Shown here piece by piece: positions 44,001 through 52,268 of a DNA stretch of 64,000 bases; position 1 is the stretch's first letter, and every line of letters starts with the position of its first letter. Under the pieces are notes generated by a model. That model saw nothing but the letters and a program-made list of their open reading frames with translations, was not told where the DNA came from and ran no database searches. The position numbers and the translations under genes were made by a program. Origin of the DNA: Hyphomicrobium_A sp963776675 (GTDB lineage: Bacteria > Pseudomonadota > Alphaproteobacteria > Rhizobiales > Hyphomicrobiaceae). The stretch spans positions 62,001-126,000 of the forward strand of contig CAVZNR010000049.1 of NCBI GenBank assembly GCA_963776675.1, read 5' to 3'.

Positions 44001-44293
44001 CGCAGCTGCTGCACGCCCGGCACGCCGTTGATCGCGTTCTCGATGGGCTGGGTGACCAGCACCTCCACCTGCTCGGCGGTGAGCCCCGGCGCCTCGGTCT
44101 GGATGCCGACCTGCGGCGGCGCGAACTCGGGAAAGACGTCGTACTTGGCGCGGCTGACGGAGACGGCGCCGTAGCCCAGCATCAGGATCGCGAGCGCCAC
44201 GACGATGCCGCGGAAGCGCACGGCAAAGCCGATGATGGCGGCCTGGATCCCGCCTGAGCCCGGAGGCGGCGATGCGGGTGTGTCCGACGCCAT
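41084..44293 (-). CDS. RND efflux pump, CzcA/CusA-like heavy-metal family
   Basis: A 1069-residue inner-membrane proton-driven pump with the 12-helix, two-large-loop RND plan. Features: N-terminal helix (FRGIVVALAILMLGYGAVSV), porter-domain start FPEFAPPQVGIQTEAPGLTAEQVE, and the TM4 motif LAIAIGEVVDDAVIDVENIARRLR. The last differs from the DFG..DGAV motif of CzcA and keeps paired Asp residues for proton relay. The gene begins on the last base of the adaptor stop codon (TGATG), so the two are coupled. No outer-membrane factor gene is adjacent; a distant TolC-like protein is presumably used. Metal transport is likely by family but the ion is not predictable. Confidence 0.92.
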   Translation of the reverse strand: MASDTPASPPPGSGGIQAAIIGFAVRFRGIVVALAILMLGYGAVSVSRAKYDVFPEFAPPQVGIQTEAPGLTAEQVEVLVTQPIENAINGVPGVQQLRSSSIQGLSVITVIFDASSDIFRDRQVVSERLAEAGQQLPTGVAAPTMTPLTSSSSTVLVLGLTSEKRSLMELRTLADWTLRLRLLAVPGVAKVAVFGGDVRSIQVQVHPDQLIRYNLSFDDVLEAAKKATAVTGAGFIETANQRIVFQSEGQSIAPEDVARTVVASSGGASVLLKDVADVINAPEPPIGGAAVMGKPGVVLLVSGQLGANTIDVTEGIETALADLKPLIDKEDVELRADLFRPADFIAISTGNVRNSLLLGGALVVVVLCLFLFDLRTATISCMAIPLSLLAAIAVLNALGATLNAMTLGGLAIAIGEVVDDAVIDVENIARRLRLNRRSPNPLPASQVILNASLEVRGAVVYATFAVILVFVPVVLLPGLAGRFFAPLGLAYVLAILASLVVALTVTPALCALLFRTKPSEKPEPEASQIAEDPPVTRWMRRYYEGLLRKIVARPRTTMAAAVAFTLIGCAALPFFGTEFLPELKEGHFTLHMAAVPGTSVEEAQRMGALVTEALLKLPMVRVISQRIGRAEKADDTWGTHYSEFEVDLQRNLSGEELDEAQAQMRQVLAGFPGVNFALKPFLTERVEELLSGYTASVIVNLYGNDLNVLDETAREVARAMSEVPGATEVQLQSPPGLPQLTIRPRKSDLERWGMDAVDVLNTLRGAYQGDVVGQSYEGNRVFNVITILDKESRNSVAKVADLPLRTPSGNFVMLHQIADVYQTAGRYQVLHLGGQRVQTVTANVIGRDVGSFVADARKALDADVQLPAGVHLEFAGSAQAQAEARRNLLINSMVAGLGILLLLVVVTGSWRNVLLVLSNMPFALVGGVLAIFATGGVLTLGAMVGFVTLFGITLRNSIMMVSHFEHIVDRERATWGVETAIKGAGDRLAPILMTSIVTTLGLLPLAIGMNEPGREIEGPMALVIVGGLITSMALNLLVLPTLALRFGRFQPPSDASDAPTDLASRRRVA

Positions 44294-45411
44294 CAGTCGT
44301 CGTCCCCTTCCACCTGGATCTGGGAGCGGAACTCCTCCGACAGGAGCATCTGCGCACCCTTGACGACGATCGGCTGCTCCGGCTTGGGGAACGCACTGAC
44401 CGGCACCACGAACTCACCCTCGCGCCCGACCGGCATGTCGGTGGGTATCTCGCGCCGCGAGAACTGATCGTCGGCGATATTGGAGTAGACCCAGGGCCGG
44501 CCCGCCCACCACACGATCGCAGACGGCGGAATGACGTAGCCTTCGACCGGCTTGCCGGAGACGAGGAAGGCGCGCGCGTTCATGCCGGGCAGCACGCCGC
44601 TGTTGGCGGCCGCGGCATAAAAGAAGCTCAAGCCTTGGATCTTGGGATCGGTGCGGGTCGCCGGTGAGATGTAGCGGACCTCGGGCCGGCGCGCGCTGCC
44701 GGGCACCTCGACCGTGGCCTTCGGCGGCGGATCGATGACACGCCCGGGCGGAATGGTGATCTGAAGCAGGAACTCCTGACGCTCGATCAGGCGATTGACG
44801 AGACCGGAGCCGTTGACGAGCGCGTGGCCGATCACGGGTCCCCATTCCTGCACCGCCGTCGCCGCCAGCGTGCGCACTTTTGATTCCGCCGCTTCGACGG
44901 CAGCCTTGTCGCCGACGAGCGCGGCCTCGGTAGCCTGCACTTGCACGAGGTTGCCGAAGTTCTTGGCGTAGAGGTCGCGCGCGCGCTCGTACGCCGGCCG
45001 GGACGCTGCCAGCTTCGCCTTCGCCGTCCGCATCTGCGAGACGGCCTCCACATAGTTGGTATTGAGCGTCGTCAGGTTCGCCAGATCGAGCACGGTGCCG
45101 AAGGCGCGGATCTGATCCTGGTAGGGTGCCGCCCGCGGCACGATGGTCTCAAGCCCGATCGCGCGCTGTGCATCGGCGTCGATCGTCACAATCGGCTCGC
45201 CGCGGGGCGGCAGCGTCACACGCAGCGGCGGCTTGATCGGCTCGCTGCGCTCCGCTTCGACGGCCGCCTCCTCGCGTCCCTCCACGAAACCTTTGACGGC
45301 CAGAAAGCCGAGGCCGCCGAGCACGGCTATCCCGACCACCAGCCCCAACAGGCGGCGGTGCAGCGGAGGTTTGCCAGGGCCACGCACCAGAGACGCTTCC
45401 AAACTTTGCAC
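44293..45411 (-). CDS. RND efflux periplasmic adaptor subunit
   Basis: A 372-residue membrane-fusion protein with an N-terminal anchor (about residues 21-42, LLGLVVGIAVLGGLGFLAVKGF). A first half-hybrid motif is VTIDADAQRAIGLETIV. The helical hairpin (about 120-175) is followed by beta-barrel strands and a C-terminal membrane-proximal domain (GYVIPPSAIVWWAGRPWVYSNI, FVVPVSAFPKPEQPIVVKGAQMLLSEEF). It links the pump to an outer-membrane channel. The start GTG 45411 has no clear ribosome site; a GTG nine codons on, after GGAAG, is an alternative. A 238-bp gap separates it from the upstream receptor gene. Confidence 0.88.
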   Translation of the reverse strand: MQSLEASLVRGPGKPPLHRRLLGLVVGIAVLGGLGFLAVKGFVEGREEAAVEAERSEPIKPPLRVTLPPRGEPIVTIDADAQRAIGLETIVPRAAPYQDQIRAFGTVLDLANLTTLNTNYVEAVSQMRTAKAKLAASRPAYERARDLYAKNFGNLVQVQATEAALVGDKAAVEAAESKVRTLAATAVQEWGPVIGHALVNGSGLVNRLIERQEFLLQITIPPGRVIDPPPKATVEVPGSARRPEVRYISPATRTDPKIQGLSFFYAAAANSGVLPGMNARAFLVSGKPVEGYVIPPSAIVWWAGRPWVYSNIADDQFSRREIPTDMPVGREGEFVVPVSAFPKPEQPIVVKGAQMLLSEEFRSQIQVEGDDD

Positions 45412-45649
45412 GGTGGCGATCTGTGCCGCCTACCGCATTGTCTATGTCGGCCAGGGGCTTAAAGCTCATGGCCGGGATATTTTGGCAATTAAGGACGGTT
45501 CTCCGGGCTTCCGCAAGCCGTTTGACAGGGGCGATGCCGCAGCTTGGTTTCCACCCTTAACGGCTCAGCGCCAAGCCGGCGCCGCGGGGCTTCACCTGCC
45601 GCCGGCGCGGCGGGCGCCCGTGTTGCAGCGGCCTCTCGCGGTCCGACCC

Positions 45650-48241
45650 TTAGTACTTGAACCTTACGCCGCCGTAAGCCGCGAAGGGCGCTGCCGGCGT
45701 GATGGTGCGCGGGTCGGTGAAGAAGTTGCCGCCCAAGCCATCCGCGATGGCCGCCTGGTTGGCCTGAGCAAGATTGAAGAAATTGCCGAACAGGCCGTAG
45801 TGCGAGTCGAACAGATTGTTGATGAGCCCGTAGACCTGCACGTTCTGCGTCACGTCGTAGGAGGTATGCAGGTCGACGGTGGCGTAGCCGGCGAGCGGCG
45901 CGTTATCGTTGCCCTCGTCGCCGTAAAAGATCTGGTTGCTGGCGGCGACGAGATCGGCGCCGAATTTCCACTGCGGCGTCGCCCAATACTCGAAGCCGGT
46001 CTTGAACCGATGCTGCGGGATTCCGGGAATGCGGTCGCCGTCCGTCACGTTGACGCACGACTCGGCGGGATCGCCCGAGCAGGGAACGGCGGCAGGATTG
46101 TTGGGGGAGGCCAGCTCCAATGGCGTTTGGAAGGTGGCATCGACGAAGGCGTAGTTCGCGTAGAACATCAGCCGCTTCTCGGTGTACCGCATGCCAAGCT
46201 CGACGCCCTGGCGCAGCGTGTCGCCGGCGTTCTGGAAGTAGCCGCGGCCCTGTATCGGAGACGCCACCGCGAGGATGTCGTTGGTGTTGAGCGCGTGGAA
46301 GAGCCCGGCCGTCCACTGCAGGTTCTGGTCCTGGCCCCAGGAGGCCAGCTTGCCGCGTAAACCAAGCTCGAAGGTATGCGACACGACCTGCTGCAGCGGC
46401 GGGTCGGCGGTGAGGAAGCTTTCGATCAGGCACGGATTGACCGGATCGGCGCAGGCGAGCTCGGCCGGCGTCGGCGCGCGGTTGGCCTCCGCGTACGAGC
46501 CGAACAGCGTGGTCCCGCCGCCCAGCTGGTAGGTGCCGCCCACCATCGGATTGAAGCGGTAGTACTTGTTGTTGCCGTCGACCTCCGGATTGTTGCCGGT
46601 GTTGTCGGTCAGCTTGATCTGAGCGTAGTTGTAGCGGCCGCCCACGGTCAGCGCGAATTCGCTCGTCACATCGAGCGTGTCGGAGAAGTAAAGGCCGAGA
46701 TAGTTGTTCTCGGTCGTGATGTTGCGCGCCGCGAAATCGTCCGGCTCGGCAAAGACGAAGGGCGGGTTGAAAGCGTTGACCACGAACTGCGGCCCCAAAA
46801 AGCCGAGCTCGCTGCTTGTCACATAGGGTACGTGCCCGTGGTCGATGCTGGCGCCCAGCAGGAACTGGTTCGGCAATCCGGCAATCGGCGTCTTCTCCAC
46901 GCCCTGGCCGGCGAAGCCGAAGCTATCGGCCTGCTGCTTGGTGCGGTCGAGCGAGCCGTAGCTGATTGAGGGATCGAAGGCGATGTTGTTGCCGTTGGTG
47001 TCCACGGCGAGGCCCTCAGCAGGGTTGTCGTCCTCAACGCACAGCAGGCCAGCGCTCGGTGGAGCACAGTCCAACGCATCGATGAGGTTGCCGTCGAGAT
47101 GCCGCTGGCGGAACCAGCGGTAATAGGTGACGCCGGAAAACGTCAGAGTGTCGGTCGCCTTCACCGAGCCGTTGGCGGAGACCATCGCCATCTCGTTGTT
47201 GGTGGTCTGCGGCGAGGTGAAGGTATTGGCCCAGCTCAGGTCGAGCAGCTGCACAGGCGCCGCCGCCGCCACGCCGACGTAGTTGTTGGCGCCGGTGAAG
47301 TTCAAATGGAACTCGGTGTTGTCGCCCTTGGCGCCGATGTCGGAGTACATCCGGCGCACGCGCGCCGGCGAGAAGTTGCGGTAGCCGCTGTCGTGGATGC
47401 CTTCGAGCGCCATGAAGCCGCCCCAGGAGCCGGAGTTGGCACCCATGGTCAGCGCGCCCTGGTAGCGGCCGAAGGAGCCGCCGCGCACGTCGAGCTCGGC
47501 GCCCTGATAATTGAAGCCGTCGCGCATCGTGATCGTGACGGCGCCGCCCAGCGCGTTGAGGCCGAACACCGGGTTGGCGCCGATGATGGTCATGCCGTCG
47601 ATGGAGTTGTCGGGCAGGAAGTCCCAGTTGACGATGTCGCCGAAGGACTCGTTGATGCGCACGCCGTTCTGGTAGACGGCGAGGCCCTGCGGCACGCCGT
47701 TGACGGGCGAGGAGTTGAAGCCGCGGAACTGCAGGTTCTGCTGGAAGGCGTTGCCCTGCGCGTCCTCGAGAATGACGCCCGGCACGGTCTGCTGCAGTAT
47801 CTGCGGGACATAGGTCGTACCGCTGCGCTCGATGTCGGCGGCGTTGCCGCGGCCCACCGCACCCGGATACTTGCCGATTGCGATGGCGCTGCCGTCGACC
47901 GGCGACATGAGGACGGTGCCGCTGTCGATGCCGCCGGTGCCGGGCTCCAGCGTCTCGATCGGGACGTTTTGCGGCGCGGGCGCGCTCGCCTGCTTCTTGG
48001 GCGCGGCCTTCGGTTGCGCGGCCTTGGGCGCCGGCGTCGCCTGCTTCTGGATGACCTCGACCTCGGGCAGCTGCGTGTCGGAGGACGGTGCCGGCGTCGG
48101 TGCGGTGTCGCTCGGTGTCGGACCGACGCTGTCGGAGGGCGGGGGCTGATCGGCGGGGGGCGTGTCCTGAGCGGCTGCCGGCAGCGCAAGCGCCGATGCC
48201 AGCGCGGCGGTGACCAGCACCTTCAGCAACAAGCGTCTCAT
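45650..48241 (-). CDS. TonB-dependent outer-membrane receptor 1
   Basis: An 863-residue receptor. A signal peptide ends PAAAQ, then a Pro/Ala/Lys-rich spacer with the TonB box LPEVEVIQ near residue 63. The plug domain reads YVPQILQQTVPGVILED, LQFRGFNSSPVNGVPQGLAVYQNGVRI, FGLNALGGAVTITMRDGF; the barrel ends FAAYGGVRFKY with a terminal aromatic. It is a paralogue of the next gene, sharing FRGF.SSPV.G, NEAFGD/NESFGD and NRAPTPAELACADP. ATG 48241 has GGGGGG upstream. A two-palindrome operator lies 263 bp before the start. The ligand is unknown; the downstream metal-type pump and TonB system hint at a metal complex. Confidence 0.93.
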   Translation of the reverse strand: MRRLLLKVLVTAALASALALPAAAQDTPPADQPPPSDSVGPTPSDTAPTPAPSSDTQLPEVEVIQKQATPAPKAAQPKAAPKKQASAPAPQNVPIETLEPGTGGIDSGTVLMSPVDGSAIAIGKYPGAVGRGNAADIERSGTTYVPQILQQTVPGVILEDAQGNAFQQNLQFRGFNSSPVNGVPQGLAVYQNGVRINESFGDIVNWDFLPDNSIDGMTIIGANPVFGLNALGGAVTITMRDGFNYQGAELDVRGGSFGRYQGALTMGANSGSWGGFMALEGIHDSGYRNFSPARVRRMYSDIGAKGDNTEFHLNFTGANNYVGVAAAAPVQLLDLSWANTFTSPQTTNNEMAMVSANGSVKATDTLTFSGVTYYRWFRQRHLDGNLIDALDCAPPSAGLLCVEDDNPAEGLAVDTNGNNIAFDPSISYGSLDRTKQQADSFGFAGQGVEKTPIAGLPNQFLLGASIDHGHVPYVTSSELGFLGPQFVVNAFNPPFVFAEPDDFAARNITTENNYLGLYFSDTLDVTSEFALTVGGRYNYAQIKLTDNTGNNPEVDGNNKYYRFNPMVGGTYQLGGGTTLFGSYAEANRAPTPAELACADPVNPCLIESFLTADPPLQQVVSHTFELGLRGKLASWGQDQNLQWTAGLFHALNTNDILAVASPIQGRGYFQNAGDTLRQGVELGMRYTEKRLMFYANYAFVDATFQTPLELASPNNPAAVPCSGDPAESCVNVTDGDRIPGIPQHRFKTGFEYWATPQWKFGADLVAASNQIFYGDEGNDNAPLAGYATVDLHTSYDVTQNVQVYGLINNLFDSHYGLFGNFFNLAQANQAAIADGLGGNFFTDPRTITPAAPFAAYGGVRFKY

Positions 48242-48503
48242 TGTGCCCCCCTCAGAGCCCGTTATCTTGCGTGTGTTTTCTCGCGCTACTCCTTGCCACC
48301 ACGCCCTGCCCGCACGCACGCCTGCACCGGGAGCCCGAACGAGGCTCCGTCAGACGACGCATCACTGTGGGAAGGGACTCAAAAGCTCACGAAACTGAAC
48401 GGCAGTGAGAATGGCCGCCGCCGCATCGTCAAGACGCGGATGCGATTACCACTGCATAACATAGGCCCGTGTGTCGGCCGCGCATCGATCTGGACGCCCA
48501 AAC

Positions 48504-48538
48504 GGGAACTCTTCCCGAAATCACCGGGAATGGCTCCT
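48504..48538 (-). promoter_or_regulatory. Tandem-palindrome operator upstream of receptor 1
   Basis: Perfect palindrome GGGAA-CTC-TTCCC (48504-48516), 9-base linker GAAATCACC, then GGGAA-TGG-CTCCT (48526-48538, right half imperfect). Box centres are 22 bp apart, two helical turns. The same arrangement, with linker GATTTGACC, lies before receptor 2. Confidence 0.75.
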
Positions 48539-48554
48539 GAAACCGGCGAAAACA

Positions 48555-48587
48555 AAAGGCAGGCCCTCCGTCAGAGCGCCTGCCTTT
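48555..48587 (-). terminator. Rho-independent terminator of receptor 2
   Basis: On the minus strand AAAGGCAGGC, a 13-base loop, then GCCTGCCTTT with further T-rich sequence (TGTTTT). It begins 39 bases after the receptor 2 stop codon. Confidence 0.85.
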
Positions 48588-48625
48588 GCTTTTGCCAGCC
48601 GTGCTGATTCGCTTTGCTGCCGACC

Positions 48626-51076
48626 TCAGTAGCGCACCTTCACGCCGCCGTACGCCGCGAACGGCATCGACGGCGAGATCGTGCGCGGATCGTCGAAGCC
48701 TGGCCCGCCAAGAGCCTCATCGACCTCCGGGCCAATATCGTCGGCCTCGAAATACGTGCCGTAGAGGCCGTACCTCTGGTCGAACAGGTTCTTGACGAGA
48801 CCGTAAACCTGGACGTGGTCGGTGATGTCGTAGGACGTGTGCAGATCGACGCGCGTATAGCCGCTGAGGATCGAGTTGAGACCCTCGTCGTCGGAAACCT
48901 CGTTCGGGTAGAAGGGCTGATTGCTGGCCGCGACGAGATCGGCGCCAAACTTCCACTTGGATGTGATCGAGTAGTCGAAGCCGGCCTTGAAGCGGTGACG
49001 TGGAATGCCGGGCAAGCGGTCGCCCGCTTCCAGGAAGGCGCACTCGCCGCTGGGCTCGTTGCAGGTATCGAGCGTCGCGTCGATGAAGGCATAGGAGCCA
49101 TAGACGCTCCACTTGCGCGTTGCGTACGTCGCCGACAGCTCGACGCCCTGGCGCAGGGTATCGCCGGCATTCACGAAGTAGACCCGGCCGGCGCTGTCCG
49201 TGATGGGCAGGATGTCGTCGGACGCCAGCGTGCGGAACAGGCCGGCCCCCCAGGTATACTGACCGCCGTTGTAGAGGCCTTGGCCCCGCAGGCCGATCTC
49301 GGCCGTGTGCCCGACCACCTGGTCCAAGGGCGGGTCGTCGGTCAGGAACCCCTCGACGAGACACGGAGCGTCGGGCTCGGCGCAACCGAGCTCCGCGGGC
49401 GTGGGCGCGCGGTTCGATTCCGAGTAGCCGCCGTAGACGGAGAGGCCCGGCGCGAGCTTGTAGTTGGCGCCCGCCATGGGATTGAAGCGCTCGTATTTGT
49501 TCGTGACGTTGAGCTCGGGGAACTCACCCGTGTTGTCGTTCAGCGTGATGGTAGCGTGATTGTAGCGGCCGCCGACCGTCAGCGTGAGCTGGTCCGTCAC
49601 GTCGAGCGCGTTCGAGAAGTAGAAGCCCCAGTAGGTGTTCTCGGAGTCGAGGTCTCGGGGCGAGACCTCGTTATCATCGTCGCCGATGATGATGCCGGAT
49701 CCCTCGACAACATATTTGGGCAGAATTTGCCCGAACTCGCTCGACGTCGTGTAGTTCACGCGGCCGTGGTCGTAGGACATACCTGCGATGAACAGGTTCG
49801 GGCGCCCGAACAGCGGCGTTTTTTCCTGGCCTTCCAGCGCGCCGCCCCAGCTCTCGGCATCGGTGTTCAGGCGATCGATTGTGCCCAGCGGCTCGTCGAA
49901 GTCGGCGGGATCGAGAAACGCGCCGGTGGCGGCATTACGAATGAAATCGGCCGGGCTGTCCTCCGGACAGAAGTTGTTGCCGCCGTTGCACTCCTCCAGC
50001 TCCGTCACGTTGCCGTCCACCACTTTGCTCTCGTAGCTGCGATAGTAGCCGAGGCCGGAGATCGTCAGCGTGTTGGTGGCCTTCACCGAGGCGGAAATCG
50101 TCGGCATCAGGACTTCGAGATCGGTGGTCTGCGGCGAGGTGAAGGTGTTGCTCCAATCGCGCTCCAGCAGCTCGACGGGGGCGGCCGCGGTTGCACCGAA
50201 GTGGTTGTCGGCCGCTGTCAGGTTGAGATGCACCTCCGCGAACGTCCCTTTGAGGCCGATGTCGCCGTAGAAGCGCTTGACCTCGCTATCGGAAAAATCG
50301 CGAAAGCCGTCCTCCTTGATCCACTCGCCCGCGACATAGACCCCGGCATTGCCGCTTGCTCCGCCGGCCTGGACGCCGACCTGGCGGCGCCCGAAGGATC
50401 CGCCCATGAGGTCGACCTCGCCGCCCTGATAGCTGAAACCATCCTTCATCAGGATGCTCATGGCGCCGCCCAAGGCGTTCAAGCCGAACGATGGGTTGTT
50501 GCTGACGACCGAGACGCCGGCGATGGCGTTGCTCGGGAGGACGTCCCAGTTCACCGTGTCACCGAACGCTTCGTTGATGCGCACGCCGTTCTGATAGACG
50601 GCTAGCCCCTGTGCGCGTCCGCTGACCGGTGAGGCGTCGAAGCCGCGGAAGGAGATCTCTGCCCGCATCGGGTTGCCGGCGGCGTCGGAGATGATGACGC
50701 TCGGCACTTGCTGTTGCAGCGTCTGCTGGATCGAGCCCGTGCCTTCCCGCTCGATATCCGTGTCCGTCACACTCGTCACCGCACTCGGCACCGTGACGGG
50801 TGCTGCGGTCGTCCCCACGACGTCCGTGCTTTGCTGGGTCCCAGGCGTTGTCGCCGCGGTGGTCGCCGCATTGCTGAGCGGCGAGACGGCAACGGCCTTC
50901 TTCTTGGCCTTCGCGGCCTTCTGAGCCGGTGTCTCCTGCAGGACTTCGACTGCGGGGAGCTCCTCGACCCCGGCCGCCGGCGCTGCTGCGCCTCCGTCGG
51001 TTTCTTGGGCACGAGACTGTGCCGAGAACGAGCACGCAATACAGGCGACGACCGCCCACTTGAATCCCAAACGCAT
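48626..51076 (-). CDS. TonB-dependent outer-membrane receptor 2
   Basis: An 816-residue receptor paralogous to receptor 1. A signal peptide ends QSRAQ and the TonB box is LPAVEVLQ (about residue 42). The plug includes SIQQTLQQQVPSVIISD, ISFRGFDASPVSGRAQGLAV and FGLNALGGAMSILMKDGFSY; the C-terminus is FAAYGGVKVRY. Barrel blocks NTFTSPQTT, LTLTVGGRYNHATITL and ESNRAPTPAELGCAEPDAPC match receptor 1 closely. ATG 51076 has GGGGGAAG upstream. It carries the second copy of the tandem-palindrome operator 261 bp before its start and diverges from the tonB operon. Receptor 1 and 2 probably arose by tandem duplication including their control site. Confidence 0.93.
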   Translation of the reverse strand: MRLGFKWAVVACIACSFSAQSRAQETDGGAAAPAAGVEELPAVEVLQETPAQKAAKAKKKAVAVSPLSNAATTAATTPGTQQSTDVVGTTAAPVTVPSAVTSVTDTDIEREGTGSIQQTLQQQVPSVIISDAAGNPMRAEISFRGFDASPVSGRAQGLAVYQNGVRINEAFGDTVNWDVLPSNAIAGVSVVSNNPSFGLNALGGAMSILMKDGFSYQGGEVDLMGGSFGRRQVGVQAGGASGNAGVYVAGEWIKEDGFRDFSDSEVKRFYGDIGLKGTFAEVHLNLTAADNHFGATAAAPVELLERDWSNTFTSPQTTDLEVLMPTISASVKATNTLTISGLGYYRSYESKVVDGNVTELEECNGGNNFCPEDSPADFIRNAATGAFLDPADFDEPLGTIDRLNTDAESWGGALEGQEKTPLFGRPNLFIAGMSYDHGRVNYTTSSEFGQILPKYVVEGSGIIIGDDDNEVSPRDLDSENTYWGFYFSNALDVTDQLTLTVGGRYNHATITLNDNTGEFPELNVTNKYERFNPMAGANYKLAPGLSVYGGYSESNRAPTPAELGCAEPDAPCLVEGFLTDDPPLDQVVGHTAEIGLRGQGLYNGGQYTWGAGLFRTLASDDILPITDSAGRVYFVNAGDTLRQGVELSATYATRKWSVYGSYAFIDATLDTCNEPSGECAFLEAGDRLPGIPRHRFKAGFDYSITSKWKFGADLVAASNQPFYPNEVSDDEGLNSILSGYTRVDLHTSYDITDHVQVYGLVKNLFDQRYGLYGTYFEADDIGPEVDEALGGPGFDDPRTISPSMPFAAYGGVKVRY

Positions 51077-51336
51077 CACTTCCCCCAAACTCAACGCGGG
51101 TGACTACTGATTGGTCACGCCCGGCAACTCCTCCGGACAAGACGCTTCCCCCCTGCGGCGCACGACCGCGGGCTTCCTCCAAGCTGTTGCCAATCCGTCC
51201 CGACACGGCAGACTTTTCGGCAGCAAAATTCTTGCCGGAATTAACCCATCAACATCCGCCGCCCCAATGCGGTCAACCGAAGAGGGCAACGATACACAGT
51301 AACGGTTGAGCGGTGTGTCGTAGGTGCATCAAACAT

Positions 51337-51371
51337 GGGAAGTATTCCCGATTTGACCGGGAAAAATTCCC
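51337..51371. promoter_or_regulatory. Tandem-palindrome operator between receptor 2 and the tonB operon
   Basis: Two perfect 13-bp palindromes, GGGAA-GTA-TTCCC (51337-51349) and GGGAA-AAA-TTCCC (51359-51371), separated by GATTTGACC, centres 22 bp apart. The layout is the same as the site upstream of receptor 1, so a dimeric regulator probably binds both boxes cooperatively. It could act on both divergent transcripts. Confidence 0.8.
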
Positions 51372-51397
51372 GAACTGAACTGGTCCGTTTTCCGTGT

Positions 51398-51426
51398 TTG
51401 ACATTGCGCGTAATCGACGTGCTATC
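51398..51426 (+). promoter_or_regulatory. Possible sigma-70 promoter of the tonB operon
   Basis: TTGACA at 51398-51403 is a perfect -35. With a 17-base spacer the -10 would be GCTATC; with 19 bases it would be TATCTG. It starts 27 bp after the tandem-palindrome operator. This implies a long leader (about 350 bases), which weakens the call. Confidence 0.35.
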
Positions 51427-51786
51427 TGACCGGAGCTACCGCACGATCACGAGTGCGCGATGCTCCAAGTCGAGCCGACGCAAGCGAGAAGCAATAAGCC
51501 GACGAACGGCATCGCGTGGCTCGGGGGATCAAGGTTCGAACGCGCCACGTCCAAGTGCGCAAGAAGGCTCGATGTTTGGCGGCTAAGATGAGCTTGCACG
51601 TTAAAGCACCGCTCGCGGTTCCGTCGGCACCGAGGACAATTGCGGACGCGCACGCGTGCATCACGCATAAGTTGACCGCGGTGTTCGAGCCCCGATCCTC
51701 ACAGAGAATTAATCTGAGTCAGGTGGTTTGCCGCGGTGAACCACGCTAGATGCCCCCACATGAACCGTTCGCGTGACGAGAGCCTA

Positions 51787-52254
51787 ATGATCAAAAAGAC
51801 GTACCTCGCCCAAGGAGCTGCCTTCGCCGCTGCGGCCATGCTTCTGGCCACGGCAGTGATGGCTCAAGAAACGACCCCACCGGCCAGCGACCCGCCCAAA
51901 CCCGACGGTGGAATCTCGCTCGAGCTCAACAAGCTCGAGGCCTCCGACAAGGGCTGCCGCGCCTACGTGGTCGTCACCAATCCGACCGACACGTCCTACG
52001 ACGCCTACAAGCTCGACCTGGTGATGTTCCAACCCGACGGCATCATCGGCCGGCGCTTCGCCGTCGACCTAGCGCCGCTCCGGCCGTCCAAGCGCACGGT
52101 CAAGCTGTTCGAGCTCGACGGCACCCAATGCGATGGCATTGGCAGCTTCCTGATCAACGACGTCATGGAGTGCCACGCGAGCGGGGGTCCAGTTAAGGAC
52201 TGCCTCGCCGACATGAAAGTGAACTCTCTGACCAAAGTCGAAATCTCAAAGTAA
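51787..52254 (+). CDS. Conserved secreted protein encoded before exbB
   Basis: A 155-residue periplasmic protein, signal peptide ending AVMAQ. The mature part reads as a small beta-sandwich: ISLELNKLEASDKGCRAYVVV, DAYKLDLVMFQPDGIIGRRFAVDLAPL, KRTVKLFELDGTQCDGIGSFLINDVMEC. It has four Cys, possibly two disulfides. I recall close relatives beside exbB-exbD-tonB in other Hyphomicrobiales, so it is probably an accessory of this TonB system. GAGAG lies about six bases before ATG 51787. The exbB gene begins 14 bp after its stop. Function unknown. Confidence 0.8.
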   Translation: MIKKTYLAQGAAFAAAAMLLATAVMAQETTPPASDPPKPDGGISLELNKLEASDKGCRAYVVVTNPTDTSYDAYKLDLVMFQPDGIIGRRFAVDLAPLRPSKRTVKLFELDGTQCDGIGSFLINDVMECHASGGPVKDCLADMKVNSLTKVEISK

Positions 52255-52268
52255 GAGGAACCACGCGC

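Larger units (their letters stand above)
48242..48625. other. Leader and control region of receptor 1
   Basis: This 384-bp gap between the two receptor genes contains, in minus-strand order, the terminator of receptor 2, the tandem-palindrome operator, and about 260 bases of leader. The leader has two hairpins: one near 48420-48445 (CGCATC / GATGCG) and one near 48335-48355 (GGAGCC / GGGCTCC). No cobalamin-riboswitch core or gene was seen. Confidence 0.5.
51077..51786. other. 710-bp divergent control region between receptor 2 and the tonB operon
   Basis: The largest gene-free stretch in the window. It contains the tandem-palindrome operator (51337-51371) and a possible plus-strand promoter just after it. 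Some 350 bases follow before the first tonB-operon gene. A 42-codon reading frame (51461-51590) is open but has no recognised similarity or convincing ribosome site, so I do not call it a gene. Confidence 0.5.

Noticed and set aside
51461..51590. A 42-codon open frame in the receptor 2-tonB gap
   Set aside because: No ribosome site, signal or similarity is visible, and frames of this length are expected by chance at this GC content.
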